This document shows positions 1 to 8,087 of a DNA stretch of 36,168 nucleotides, in pieces; position 1 is the stretch's first letter, and each line of letters opens with the position of its first letter. Origin of the DNA: Ruminococcus sp. (GTDB lineage: Bacteria > Bacillota > Clostridia > Oscillospirales > Acutalibacteraceae). The position numbers and the translations under genes were made by a program. The DNA is taken from the NCBI GenBank assembly GCA_004556705.1, contig SFGA01000016.1:1-36168 (forward strand). Reading direction: 5' to 3'. The notes beneath the pieces are model-generated. The model saw only the letters and a list, made by a program, of their open reading frames with translations. It had not been told where the DNA came from and made no database searches.

Positions 1-53
1 CCTATTTTAAATTCTGCACTATAAACCTTGTTTTTTCTTCCTGTTTTACCCAT
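1..53 (-). CDS. IS3-family transposase OrfA, N-terminal fragment (partial)
   Basis: Reading the minus strand from an ATG at 53 gives MGKTGRKNKVYSAEFKI before the window ends. Basic residues followed by Y-S-x-E-F-K is how OrfA helix-turn-helix proteins of the IS3 family usually begin (compare R-x-Y-S-x-E-F-K). A GGAGG ribosome site lies about 10 nt upstream and is inside the terminal hairpin, so reading from outside the element should hide it. Only 17 codons are visible, so the call is a family-level guess supported by the neighbouring terminus. Confidence 0.55.
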   Translation of the reverse strand, partial: MGKTGRKNKVYSAEFKI

Positions 54-99
54 AAAAATATGCACCTCCAAAAGTGTCTAACTTTTGGGGTGCATATCA
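1..99 (-). mobile_element. Left end of an IS3-family insertion sequence (truncated by the window edge)
   Basis: The minus strand shows a probable element terminus beginning TGATATGCACCCC at about position 99, then an inverted repeat (left arm around 59-75, right arm around 81-96, one bulged base) and a short ORF starting at 53. This arrangement is typical of IS3/IS150-type elements in Firmicutes. The rest of the element and its other terminus lie outside the window, so completeness and target duplication cannot be judged. The family call rests on the terminus shape and on 17 N-terminal residues of the ORF. Confidence 0.6.
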
Positions 100-147
100 G
101 ATACTCACAAAGAGCGTATCGGTGGTTTCTTTTTTGCTTAAAGCTTA

Positions 148-636
148 TTAAAAAATTCCGTAGGTTACAAGCGACATAATCAAGCCTGCTATGAACACGC
201 CGAGTGATATTATCGGCAAAGCACGCTTAAAGTCAATATCGAGAAGTGCCGCCATAAGCGCACCCGTCCAACCTCCCGTTCCCGGAAGCGGAATTGCAAC
301 GAAAATAAGCAAGCCCCATGACTTATACCTTAAAACCTTATCCTTGTTTTTCTCGGTTTTCGCCTCAAGCCTTGTTATTATCTTTTCAAAGAAAGGATAT
401 TTCCTTAAAATATCAAAAATCTTTTTAATGAAAAGAAGAATAAACGGTATCGGAAGCATATTTCCGATATAGCAAATGGCAAATGCCTTCAGAAAGCTGA
501 CTCCGAGAAGTCTTGCGGCAATCATACCGCCACGAAGCTCAAGAATAGGCAATAGCGAGATTACAAAAATTGTAAGCTCGGGCGGAATTTTGTCCTGAAA
601 TAAATCGACAAAAAAATGAGCGAGTGTTTCAGCCAT
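148..636 (-). CDS. Small multidrug export family membrane protein (COG2426)
   Basis: A 162-residue integral membrane protein resembling the Sm_multidrug_ex / COG2426 family. Visible features are the acidic-basic segment ISLLPILELRGGMIAARLLG near residues 26-45, a following hydrophobic helix, a basic cytoplasmic loop (KKIFDILRKYPFFEKII) and the glycine-rich stretch AIPLPGTGGWTGAL around 114-127 before two more hydrophobic helices. The E-L-R-G-G and P-G-T-G-G-W motifs are the family hallmarks. The biochemical role is not well defined despite the family name. The start is an ATG at 636 preceded by AAGGAG, which overlaps the stop of the upstream NUDIX gene, so the two are probably co-transcribed and translationally coupled. 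Confidence 0.8.
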   Translation of the reverse strand: MAETLAHFFVDLFQDKIPPELTIFVISLLPILELRGGMIAARLLGVSFLKAFAICYIGNMLPIPFILLFIKKIFDILRKYPFFEKIITRLEAKTEKNKDKVLRYKSWGLLIFVAIPLPGTGGWTGALMAALLDIDFKRALPIISLGVFIAGLIMSLVTYGIF

Positions 637-646
637 AATTCTCTCC

Positions 647-1378
647 TTAAATATTATTCTTGGTTATATACGCTTTTGCAAGCGACAAAATATCCTTATC
701 GTTCGGATAATTAAGCGTCGAAATAGCATTATCGTACCCGAGCCAAATATAATCTTCAATTTCCTCGGGCTGAATAACCGTTTGTGTGTCATCGGTCGTC
801 GCAAGGAAGATAAGCACGGATTTTTCAATCCTGCCTCTTATCGTGTACTCGGATTTATGCTTAAAGCCGGGGAATATTTTGATGTGTATTCCCGTTTCCT
901 CCAACACCTCACGCTTGGCTGTCTCCTCGTCGGTCTCATCATTTTCGACGTGGCCCTTCGGGAAGCCCCAATGGCAGCTCCGCTTGTTTTTAATAAGCAA
1001 AAACCTGCGTTCTCCGTTTATAAATCTGAAAACAACTGCTCCGCAGGAACGCTCATATAAGCAGTCTATTGTGTACTCGCCGTCTTTATACATAAACGAG
1101 ACGGCACGTTTAATATCGTTGACGATATATTTTTTACTCTTTGGCGACACGACAATATAAATACCCTGTCTGTCAGGCAATTTAATTACGGCAACAACTC
1201 TGCCTTCAAAATTACGAACGGGATGCGTTACCCCCATAATATATGCGCCCTTGACAGGCGACCTCGGGTCAAGCCCGCTTTCCACGCTTCCGTAATTGAG
1301 CCTGTAAACAGTGCCGGTTTCAATATCGTGCCAGCCCATAGGTCTTTCAACCCTTACTCTGACATATTTACCCAGCAT
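647..1378 (-). CDS. Pyrophosphatase-like domain fused to NUDIX hydrolase
   Basis: A 243-residue two-part protein. Residues about 4-65 (YVRVRVERPMG, LNYGSVESG, AYIMGVTHPV, GRVVAVI) resemble the short Firmicute proteins annotated as inorganic pyrophosphatase-like. Residues about 110-235 are a NUDIX domain with a complete NUDIX box at 142-164 (G-x5-E-x7-R-E-V-x-E-E-x-G-I) preceded by WGFPKGH, the arrangement of Ap4A/MutT-type enzymes. The likely reaction is hydrolysis of a nucleoside diphosphate derivative; the substrate cannot be read from sequence. A consensus promoter lies upstream (1408-1436) and AAGGAG sits 6 nt before the ATG. It is the first gene of a two-gene unit with the membrane protein downstream. 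Confidence 0.8.
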   Translation of the reverse strand: MLGKYVRVRVERPMGWHDIETGTVYRLNYGSVESGLDPRSPVKGAYIMGVTHPVRNFEGRVVAVIKLPDRQGIYIVVSPKSKKYIVNDIKRAVSFMYKDGEYTIDCLYERSCGAVVFRFINGERRFLLIKNKRSCHWGFPKGHVENDETDEETAKREVLEETGIHIKIFPGFKHKSEYTIRGRIEKSVLIFLATTDDTQTVIQPEEIEDYIWLGYDNAISTLNYPNDKDILSLAKAYITKNNI

Positions 1379-1407
1379 ACAATGCTCCTTAGAAAAATCT
1401 AATCATA

Positions 1408-1436
1408 ATTATACATGGTTTTCATTGCCGATTCAA
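1408..1436 (-). promoter_or_regulatory. Sigma-A-type promoter of the NUDIX operon
   Basis: On the minus strand: TTGAAT (1431-1436), a 17-nt spacer, then TATAAT (1408-1413). It lies about 30 nt upstream of the NUDIX start codon and back-to-back with the promoter of the LCP gene. Confidence 0.7.
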
Positions 1437-1495
1437 GATATTTTTCTTTATATAATATGTTTTATAAAAATTTGCAACTTTTTTACAAAAATATA

Positions 1496-1524
1496 TTGTG
1501 AAAAACGGTCAAATAAGATAGAAT
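1496..1524 (+). promoter_or_regulatory. Sigma-A-type promoter of the LCP gene
   Basis: TTGTGA (1496-1501), 17-nt spacer, TAGAAT (1519-1524), followed by a GGGAG ribosome site at 1556-1560. It is divergent from the NUDIX promoter. The 1379-1568 gap is A+T-rich and I see nothing else in it. Confidence 0.6.
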
Positions 1525-1568
1525 AGTAAATTGAAGAATTATTAAATTTATTGACGGGAGATGTAAAA

Positions 1569-2930
1569 ATGAATCCTAAGGACTTCAAGTTTAACGACGA
1601 CGCTTTCGATGATGTTGTGAGCTCCTCGGAAGACGATAAAAACAATATAAAGAAAAATTCCTTTGAAGATGAATTTGAAGATATATTCAGCGGTAACGAT
1701 AATGATGAGATTGACTCTCACAGAGATTTCACCGACGAGTATTTCATCGATGAGCAATCCGCACCGAAAATGCCCACTGCCCCTGTGGAGAAAAAGCCGT
1801 ACAGCTATAACTACTCAAAGGCATCGCAGGAAAAGGCAAGGCGTATTTCTCAGCAGAGAATATATGACGACGTAATCGACGGGGATATTTCTTCGGGCAA
1901 GCAACCCCGTGATAAGAAAAAACGTGACGGTAAAAAGAAGAAAACGGCAGGCTGGAAAGTCGCTCTTATAATCCTTCTTGTTTTGCTTATTGCTGTCGGC
2001 GGTGCGGCAGGCGCAGGTCTCGGCTATGCAAAATCGCTTACCAAAAAGGTTAATTATTCTCCGCTTGAGGAAAACAAGTACATTTCAGCCTCCGAATTAA
2101 AGCACGACGACGCAGTACGCAACATTTTGCTTATCGGAGTTGACGCAAGAGAGGGAGAGGACGCAGAAAAGACTCGTTCGGATACTATGATGCTTCTTTC
2201 GATAGACACGAGAAACAAGCAGTTAAAGCTCACCTCCTTCCTTCGTGACACCTACATTGACATCCCTGGCTACAAGTGGAGAAAGCTCAATGCGGCACAG
2301 AGAAGAGGCGGAACACAGCTGCTTATCGACACTCTCGAATACAACTATAAAATCAAAATCGACAACTATATGTTTGTAAACTTCGATATGTTTACAACGA
2401 TTATCGACTCACTCGGCGGAATTGACGTGGCAATTACCGAAAAGGAAGCCAAGTATATCAACAGCAAGGATCACATGACAAGCGTTGAGGCAAGTGCGTT
2501 CCCCGAGGAAATTAAAAGCGGAGACGCCGTTCATCTTACAGGTGCGCAAGCTCTTTGGTACTCAAGAATTCGTTACCTTGACAGCGACCTTATGCGAACT
2601 CAAAGACAGAGAAAGGTTATAACGGCAATTTTCGAAAAAGCGGTGGCAAATCCCGCCGAGGTTATCGGTATGCTCGACGATATTATGCCTATGATTAAAA
2701 CAAATCTTACCTCGGACGAGCTTATGCAGCTCGGTATGAGCGCTCCGAACTATATGTCCTACACGATCGCTCAGCAGCAAATCCCCGCGAACAAAACATA
2801 TAAGAGCGAAAGGAAAAACGGTGAGGACGTTTTGGTAATAAATCTTGAGAAAAACCGTGACATTCTTCACGATTTCATTTACAATAAGGTCGAAACCACA
2901 ACCGAAGCTCCGACGGCAAAGAGTAAGTAA
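1569..2930 (+). CDS. LytR-CpsA-Psr (LCP) family wall-polymer ligase
   Basis: LCP proteins transfer undecaprenyl-linked teichoic acid or polysaccharide onto peptidoglycan at the outer face of the membrane. This 453-residue protein has a long acidic cytoplasmic N-terminus (about 1-110), a Lys-rich stretch, one membrane helix (about 129-152, VALIILLVLLIAVGG) and an extracellular LCP domain. LCP hallmarks are NILLIGVDAREG, RSDTMMLLSID, SFLRDTYIDIPG, KLNAA, and the basic RIRYLDSDLMRTQRQRK segment. The start is taken at ATG 1569 because GGGAG lies 8 nt upstream; an in-frame TTG at 1551 has no ribosome site. The disordered acidic N-terminus of over 100 residues is longer than usual for the family and could be a regulatory arm. 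Confidence 0.93.
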   Translation: MNPKDFKFNDDAFDDVVSSSEDDKNNIKKNSFEDEFEDIFSGNDNDEIDSHRDFTDEYFIDEQSAPKMPTAPVEKKPYSYNYSKASQEKARRISQQRIYDDVIDGDISSGKQPRDKKKRDGKKKKTAGWKVALIILLVLLIAVGGAAGAGLGYAKSLTKKVNYSPLEENKYISASELKHDDAVRNILLIGVDAREGEDAEKTRSDTMMLLSIDTRNKQLKLTSFLRDTYIDIPGYKWRKLNAAQRRGGTQLLIDTLEYNYKIKIDNYMFVNFDMFTTIIDSLGGIDVAITEKEAKYINSKDHMTSVEASAFPEEIKSGDAVHLTGAQALWYSRIRYLDSDLMRTQRQRKVITAIFEKAVANPAEVIGMLDDIMPMIKTNLTSDELMQLGMSAPNYMSYTIAQQQIPANKTYKSERKNGEDVLVINLEKNRDILHDFIYNKVETTTEAPTAKSK

Positions 2931-2982
2931 AAAATATTGAAAACAGCATTTTAATATGCTAAAATAATAAAGGTGGCTCGCT

Positions 2983-4479
2983 ATGAGGAAAGCTAAATTA
3001 TCCGTAGTAAACGAATTCAAGGTAGGAAAAATCGACCCGAGAATTTACGGCTCGTTTATTGAGCATCTCGGCAGAGCAGTTTACGGCGGAATTTACGAAC
3101 CCACGCACGCAACCGCTGACGAGGACGGCTTCCGTAAGGATGTTATCGACGAGGTTCGCAAGCTTAATGTTCCGATTGTTCGTTATCCCGGCGGTAATTT
3201 TGTTTCGGGATATAATTGGGAGGACGGCGTTGGACCTATCGAGGAAAGACCGAAGCGACTTGAGCTTGCTTGGGGAGTTACAGAGCCAAACAGCTTCGGC
3301 ACCAATGAATTTATGAAATGGTGTAAGAAAGCTGACACAACTTGTATGATGGCGGTTAATCTCGGCTTGAGAGGCCCCGAAGAAGCAAGAAATCTTGTCG
3401 AATACTGCAACCATAAAAGCGGTTCGTATTACAGCGATTTAAGAATCAAACACGGCGTTAAAGAGCCACACAACATTAAACTTTGGTGTCTCGGAAACGA
3501 GATGGACGGAGATTGGCAGATAGGTCATAAAACCGCATACGAATACGGCAGAATTGCCTCGGAGTCCGCAAAGGTTATGAAATGGGTTGACCCCGATATT
3601 GAGCTTGTTTTAAGCGGCAGTTCAAACCTCGGTATGAAAACCTTTGGCGATTGGGAGCTTCAAACCCTTGACCTTGCATACGATAAGGTTGACTACGTTT
3701 CGCTTCATCAATACTACGACAATAAGACAGGTGACACCGACAGCTTCCTTGCCAAAAGTATGGCAATGGACGAATTTATAAAAACGGTCATTTGCATTTG
3801 CGACACCGTAAAGGGCAAAAAACACTCTAAAAAGCAGGTCAACCTCTCATTTGACGAATGGAACGTTTGGTATCATTCCAACGGCGATTATGTCGAGAGA
3901 TGGTCGGTTGCACCGCATCAGCTTGAGGACTACTACAATTTTGAGGACGCACTTCTTGTCGCTCTTATGCTTATGACTCTCTTAAAGCACGCAGACAGAG
4001 TTAAAATTGCCTGCCTTGCACAGCTTGTAAACGTTATCGCTCCGATTATGACGGAAAATAACGGCGGCATTTTCGAGCAGACGATCTTCTACCCCTTTAT
4101 GCACCTTTCAAATTACGCAAGAGGCTCTGTGCTTCTTTCAAATGTAACCTGCGATAAGCACGACTCCAAAGAGTTTACGGACATTCCCGATATGGATTGT
4201 ATCGCCACCGTAAGCGACGACGAAACGGAGCTTACCGTCTTTGCGGTTAACAGATGCAAGAGTGAGGATTACACCTTGTCTGTAAATATGCTTGACCTTG
4301 ACGGCTTTGAGGCTGTTGAGCATATTGAAATGGCAGGCTTCGGCGCTCTTGACGGAAATAATTTTGTTTCGGCACCGGTTAAGCCCTCACTCGCTCCCCT
4401 GCCCACAACCGACGGCAGAGCTTGTGATATACACATAAAGCCGTTTTCATGGAATGTAATAAGATTTAAGAAAAAATAA
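2983..4479 (+). CDS. Alpha-L-arabinofuranosidase, GH51
   Basis: A 498-residue enzyme that removes terminal alpha-L-arabinofuranosyl units from arabinan, arabinoxylan or derived oligosaccharides. It matches GH51: the N-terminal IDPRIYGSFIEHLGRAVYGGIYEP, RYPGGNFVSGYNWEDGVGP, the acid/base region WCLGNEMDGDWQIG (Glu of GNE), and the nucleophile region SFDEWNVWY (Glu of DEW), followed by a beta-sandwich C-terminus. No signal peptide is seen, so it probably acts inside the cell on imported oligosaccharides, as most GH51 enzymes of this size do. AGGTGG precedes the ATG. It follows the LCP gene by about 50 nt in the same direction. No sugar transporter or other glycosidase accompanies it here. Confidence 0.95.
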   Translation: MRKAKLSVVNEFKVGKIDPRIYGSFIEHLGRAVYGGIYEPTHATADEDGFRKDVIDEVRKLNVPIVRYPGGNFVSGYNWEDGVGPIEERPKRLELAWGVTEPNSFGTNEFMKWCKKADTTCMMAVNLGLRGPEEARNLVEYCNHKSGSYYSDLRIKHGVKEPHNIKLWCLGNEMDGDWQIGHKTAYEYGRIASESAKVMKWVDPDIELVLSGSSNLGMKTFGDWELQTLDLAYDKVDYVSLHQYYDNKTGDTDSFLAKSMAMDEFIKTVICICDTVKGKKHSKKQVNLSFDEWNVWYHSNGDYVERWSVAPHQLEDYYNFEDALLVALMLMTLLKHADRVKIACLAQLVNVIAPIMTENNGGIFEQTIFYPFMHLSNYARGSVLLSNVTCDKHDSKEFTDIPDMDCIATVSDDETELTVFAVNRCKSEDYTLSVNMLDLDGFEAVEHIEMAGFGALDGNNFVSAPVKPSLAPLPTTDGRACDIHIKPFSWNVIRFKKK

Positions 4480-4501
4480 ATTTTTCAAAGGTGGATTTTA
4501 T

Positions 4502-5272
4502 ATGGCAAAATGTCCGAACTGCGGCAAAAATCTCAAATGGTATGAATTCCGTGCCGAGTGTAAGAGTTGCGGCACAAACATCCCTAACTATAATTGGGAG
4601 GCAAGACTTGAGGAGGACGCCGACAAGGCTGAAACCTCCTTCGCAAAGCTCCATTACAGGCTCAACAATTTCAAAAGCGCAACAGTCGGAAGTCCGTTCA
4701 GGATAATCAGACTTGTAGCAACGCTTCTTCCGTTGGTAGGTCTTGTAGTGCCGCTTATAAAGGTATCGCTTTCGCTCCCGTTCTACGAGGACACCTCGAC
4801 GGTTTCGTTCCTGACGCTCATTTTGAATTACATAACAAAGCTTGATTTTATGGGCGGCTTTCAGCTTATGAGCGCAACGGCTCTCGGCTCAACCTTTAAG
4901 TTCTTAATGCTCGCAATCGTTTTCGCATTCGTAGCGGTCTTGGCAGGCGTTATCAATTTCTTGGTTGTGCTTATCGCAGCGGTATCACTCAAGGCAGGAT
5001 TTAATATATTCCTTAACGTTGTCGCAACGGCAGGCTGGATTGCTTCAGCTGTGCTCCTTTCAATATCGGTCACAAACGCTATGTCAAACAGCATCGATGT
5101 TTTCTCGGGCAATGTCATTTGGTGGGGCTATGCGATAGGAGCCGCACTTTTCCTTGCGAATGTCGTAATAAGCGTGGTCGCAAGCAAGAGCTTCAAAAAG
5201 CAGTTGAGCTCACAGCCCACAATGGACGAATATATCGCAAACGAATTGGAAGAAATACGCACTCAAGCCTAA
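4502..5272 (+). CDS. Zinc-ribbon multi-pass membrane protein, function unknown
   Basis: A 256-residue protein with an N-terminal zinc ribbon (CPNCGK at 4-9 and CKSCGT at 20-25), a charged linker (about 35-70) and four hydrophobic segments (approximately 78-98, 122-160, 165-190, 205-228), ending in a charged tail. The zinc-ribbon-plus-TM architecture is frequent among uncharacterised Firmicute membrane proteins. I do not recognise a specific family. It starts 22 nt after the GH51 stop behind AAAGGTGG, so it is probably co-transcribed with GH51 and with the small protein that follows. Confidence 0.75.
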   Translation: MAKCPNCGKNLKWYEFRAECKSCGTNIPNYNWEARLEEDADKAETSFAKLHYRLNNFKSATVGSPFRIIRLVATLLPLVGLVVPLIKVSLSLPFYEDTSTVSFLTLILNYITKLDFMGGFQLMSATALGSTFKFLMLAIVFAFVAVLAGVINFLVVLIAAVSLKAGFNIFLNVVATAGWIASAVLLSISVTNAMSNSIDVFSGNVIWWGYAIGAALFLANVVISVVASKSFKKQLSSQPTMDEYIANELEEIRTQA

Positions 5273-5308
5273 CGCTTAACATATTAAAATAAATCTGGGG
5301 GATTTAAG

Positions 5309-5614
5309 ATGAAAAGAGCTATCAAAATATTTAAGGCTGTCACACTCTCGGCAGCACTCGCATTTGCAAGCGCACTTCCGTCATTTGCGGCAGGCGTTGC
5401 AAGACGTAATCCGCTTCCGCTTCCTGCTATCCTTGTTCTCGCAATTTGTATCGCAGGCTGGATAGGCGCAGGTCTTTATCAGACTAAAAAGGCGAGCGAC
5501 GAAGCAGACGAGTCCTTGTTCGAGATGTTGAAAACCAATCCCGAGCACGCAAAAGAGCTTCTCAAAAAAGACGAGACCGAAGAAAAATCATTCTTTGAGA
5601 AATTCTTTGAATAA
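5309..5614 (+). CDS. Small protein with signal peptide and one membrane helix, function unknown
   Basis: A 101-residue protein. Residues 1-28 look like a Sec signal (basic start, ALAFASALPSFA, A-x-A-type site near 27). A second hydrophobic helix follows at about 38-57, and then an acidic, charged C-terminal tail with the repetitive pattern KELLKKDETEEKSFFEKFFE. No recognised domain. A GGGGGAT ribosome site precedes the ATG and a strong terminator follows. It is likely the last gene of the plus-strand unit. Confidence 0.65.
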   Translation: MKRAIKIFKAVTLSAALAFASALPSFAAGVARRNPLPLPAILVLAICIAGWIGAGLYQTKKASDEADESLFEMLKTNPEHAKELLKKDETEEKSFFEKFFE

Positions 5615-5628
5615 TCACAAACACAGAA

Positions 5629-5654
5629 AAACGGCAGACACAAGTCTGCCGTTT
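5629..5654. terminator. Bidirectional intrinsic terminator between convergent genes
   Basis: A perfect 11-bp stem (AAACGGCAGAC / GTCTGCCGTTT) with an ACAA loop. T-rich tracts follow on both strands (CTTTTT after 5654 on plus; TTTTT reading minus from 5631). It serves the plus-strand unit ending at 5614 and the minus-strand unit ending at 5675. Confidence 0.9.
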
Positions 5655-5674
5655 CTTTTTGTCTTGAAATTTAA

Positions 5675-5974
5675 TCAATCGTAGAAATCAACCGCACCTC
5701 TGTTGACGGTTACCTCTTTTATAAACTTCGCAACCTTTTGATGCTCGGGATGCACCTTGTATGCCTCTAAATCCGCTTCGTTTTCGGTTTCAACGATAAG
5801 CAACGCATCAAAATTTCTGTCGCACTCAACCGCATTTTTAATAAATGTGATTTTTTTGAGTGTGGGCACGCTCTCGGGCAATGCCTCAAGACCGCTTCTT
5901 GCGATTTCAACGTTTTCGTCTTTTGTGTTACCGCAACCGTCGGTAAATTTCCACATTACAATATGCTTTAACAT
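5675..5974 (-). CDS. Dabb-domain (stress-responsive A/B barrel) protein
   Basis: A 99-residue ferredoxin-like dimeric alpha+beta barrel protein of the Dabb family (Pfam Dabb). The family pattern is visible: N-terminal MLKHIVMWKF, a helix with ARSGLEAL, the strand DALLIVETENEADLEAY and the HPEHQKVAKFI motif. Members in bacteria are small and mostly without a defined substrate. It begins 54 nt after the acetyltransferase gene behind AAGGAG; a short hairpin (6001-6017) lies in that gap. It ends the minus-strand unit at the shared terminator. Confidence 0.88.
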   Translation of the reverse strand: MLKHIVMWKFTDGCGNTKDENVEIARSGLEALPESVPTLKKITFIKNAVECDRNFDALLIVETENEADLEAYKVHPEHQKVAKFIKEVTVNRGAVDFYD

Positions 5975-6028
5975 AAAATTTCTCCTTTTTTATAACTATT
6001 CCCCACTTGAAGTGAGGTATTCTTGCCT

Positions 6029-6640
6029 TTAGAGATTTTCCCAATCGATTTTTTCGTCCCTGTAAAAATATTCTCTGTCGTGCTCGCTGATTTCACGGGC
6101 AACCCTGCACGGAGAGCCGTAAGCCACGCAATTTGACGGAATATCCCTTGTAACGACGCTGCCTGCACCGATTACCGTGTTGTCGCCGATTGTTACACCG
6201 GGCACAACAACCGTGTTTGCGCCGATCCAAACATTTTTGCCGATATGCACCTCTTTATTGTACTGAAAGCCTCTTTCACGAAGCTCGGGACAAATCGGAT
6301 GATTAGCGGTTGCTACCGTGACATTCGGGCCAAACATAACATTGTCGCCGACATAGATATTCGCATCATCAACCACGGTAAGATTGAAATTTGCATACAC
6401 AAAATTTCCGAAATGCACATTCTTTCCGCCCCAATTTGCGTGGAACGGCGGTTCGATATAGCAGCCCTCGCCGACGCTGCCGAGCATTTCATTCAAAAGA
6501 GCCTCTCTTTTTTCAAGTTCCGTCGGTGCGGTAAGATTAAATCTGTACATCGCATCAAGATATGTAACCTGCTCCGACATTATATCATTTACGGTGGCAT
6601 CGTAAACCAAACCTTTTTCCATTCTCTCTTTTTCGGACAT
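6029..6640 (-). CDS. Sugar O-acetyltransferase, maltose/galactoside acetyltransferase type
   Basis: A 203-residue left-handed beta-helix acetyltransferase of the Maa/LacA type, which moves acetyl from acetyl-CoA to a sugar hydroxyl. Residues 1-50 are the Mac domain (MEKGLVYDA...ALLNEMLG) and hexapeptide repeats fill most of the rest (IYVGDNVMFGPNV, IGKNVWIGANTVVVPGV, IGDNTVIGAGSVV). The catalytic His lies in TANHP. The start at 6640 is chosen because AAGGAG lies 8-9 nt upstream and the Mac domain begins there; the longer frame overlaps the MBOAT gene. It follows an MBOAT/SGNH pair by 10 nt, so it may join polysaccharide acetylation rather than act as a free-sugar detoxifier. Confidence 0.9.
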   Translation of the reverse strand: MSEKERMEKGLVYDATVNDIMSEQVTYLDAMYRFNLTAPTELEKREALLNEMLGSVGEGCYIEPPFHANWGGKNVHFGNFVYANFNLTVVDDANIYVGDNVMFGPNVTVATANHPICPELRERGFQYNKEVHIGKNVWIGANTVVVPGVTIGDNTVIGAGSVVTRDIPSNCVAYGSPCRVAREISEHDREYFYRDEKIDWENL

Positions 6641-6650
6641 AGTATACTCC

Positions 6651-8087
6651 TTAATAATTTCCGTAAATAAACGGACTTCCTCCTGTATACGCAAGGCAAA
6701 GCAGCATTCCGCAGAACACGAAAAAAGCAACAAGACCCCAAAACGAAGTCAAATCAACTTGCGGATAATACCCTTCGGCAATGCTTACATTTGTATTCTT
6801 GGACATTTTTCTGTTTGGATTATTGTTGGCTTTAACAAACGCAACCGCTTCCGCAGCGACAAGTACAACCAGAGAAATGATTAACCAAAAATACGGCTGT
6901 TCCAATCCGCTTTCAAAACTGAATATGCGCTTTATTATAAGCACAGCCTGCGAAATTGATTCTGCTCGGAAGAAGATCCAACAAAATGTTGTAAAAATGA
7001 AAGTAAATAAAATTGAGATTATATTGCTGACAACAGAATGTTTCTTTTCACGGCTTCCCGTTATTGTCATCCAACCCTTATGAACAGCCAAAGCTATGCC
7101 ATGGAGCAGACCCCACACGATATATGTCCAATTTGCTCCGTGCCATATACCGCCGATTACCATAGTGAGTATCAGATTGACATCTGTTCTTACCTTACCT
7201 TTTCTGTTTCCACCGAGAGAAATGTAAATGTAATCCCGAAGCCATGATGAAAGTGTGATATGCCATCTTTTCCAAAGTTCCGTAACATTATGCGACAGAT
7301 ACGGCAAATTGAAGTTCCTCGGCAAATCAATTCCCAATATTTTGGCTATACCTACAGCCATGTCCGAATATCCGGAAAAATCGAAATAAATCTGAAGCGA
7401 ATACGCAATCGCAGCCAAGAAAACCGTAAGGCTCCCGAATGCCATAGGTGTTTCGTATACCTGGTTGACAAAAACAGAAAGCCTGTCTGCAAGAACGATC
7501 TTCTTAAACAACCCGAACACAAAAATTTGAATTCCGGGCGCAAAGGTAGCCCATCCGACAACTCTCTTCTTATCAATCTGATTAAAGAAATCTTGGCTTC
7601 GTTGAATAGGTCCCGATGTGATTTTCGGGAAGAACGAGAGGTAAAGCGCCACATCAAGCAGATTTCTTTTATCGAGTTTACCTTTAGATACGTCAACAAT
7701 GTAGCTGATAGCGCTAAAGGTATAAAACGAAATACCGAGAGGAAGAATAATTTTCAGCGCAGTATAATCAGTCCCAAAGATTTCAGCAAAAGACTCTGCG
7801 AAAAAGTTTGTATATTTGAAAAAAGCAAGCACAAGTACAGCGACCGCTATACCATACGGATAAGCCTTTCTCCGTCCGGCGCAAAACCAGGTTGACAATG
7901 TTAACAGCGCCAATACGGCGGCAAATCTCCAATCCGCATACGCCACAAATAAATAACCGGCAACAAGCAGAACAATATTTGATATCTTAATTGATCTGTT
8001 ATCGTCCTTAAAAATTTTATTTGTTAAAAACAGCAAAACAAAAACGACGGCAACAAGTCCGAAGAAACCAAAGCTGATCATTGACAT
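6651..8087 (-). CDS. MBOAT-family O-acyltransferase (AlgI/DltB/PatA-like)
   Basis: A 478-residue polytopic membrane protein with about 10-11 hydrophobic segments. MBOAT hallmarks are LGISFYTFSAISYIVDV, FFPKITSGPIQR, FDFSGYSDMAVG, NFNLPYLSHNVTELWKRWHITLSSWLRDYIYI and the active-site block GGIWHGANWTYIVWGLLHG with both conserved histidines. Members pass acyl (often acetyl) groups across the membrane to an extracytoplasmic polysaccharide or wall polymer. The start at 8087 has AGGAG 8 nt upstream and overlaps the end of the SGNH gene by 10 nt, so the two are translationally coupled. MBOAT plus SGNH partner is the standard two-component arrangement for O-acylation of exported glycans. The polymer acylated is unknown. 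Confidence 0.93.
   Translation of the reverse strand: MSMISFGFFGLVAVVFVLLFLTNKIFKDDNRSIKISNIVLLVAGYLFVAYADWRFAAVLALLTLSTWFCAGRRKAYPYGIAVAVLVLAFFKYTNFFAESFAEIFGTDYTALKIILPLGISFYTFSAISYIVDVSKGKLDKRNLLDVALYLSFFPKITSGPIQRSQDFFNQIDKKRVVGWATFAPGIQIFVFGLFKKIVLADRLSVFVNQVYETPMAFGSLTVFLAAIAYSLQIYFDFSGYSDMAVGIAKILGIDLPRNFNLPYLSHNVTELWKRWHITLSSWLRDYIYISLGGNRKGKVRTDVNLILTMVIGGIWHGANWTYIVWGLLHGIALAVHKGWMTITGSREKKHSVVSNIISILFTFIFTTFCWIFFRAESISQAVLIIKRIFSFESGLEQPYFWLIISLVVLVAAEAVAFVKANNNPNRKMSKNTNVSIAEGYYPQVDLTSFWGLVAFFVFCGMLLCLAYTGGSPFIYGNY

Noticed and set aside
2937..2965. Promoter TTGAAA-17-TAAAAT in front of GH51
   Set aside because: The boxes are fair, but transcription would start at about 2972, inside the ribosome site (2971-2976), so it could not serve the annotated start.
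7260..7895. 211-codon plus-strand frame
   Set aside because: Antisense to conserved MBOAT motifs, no ribosome site.
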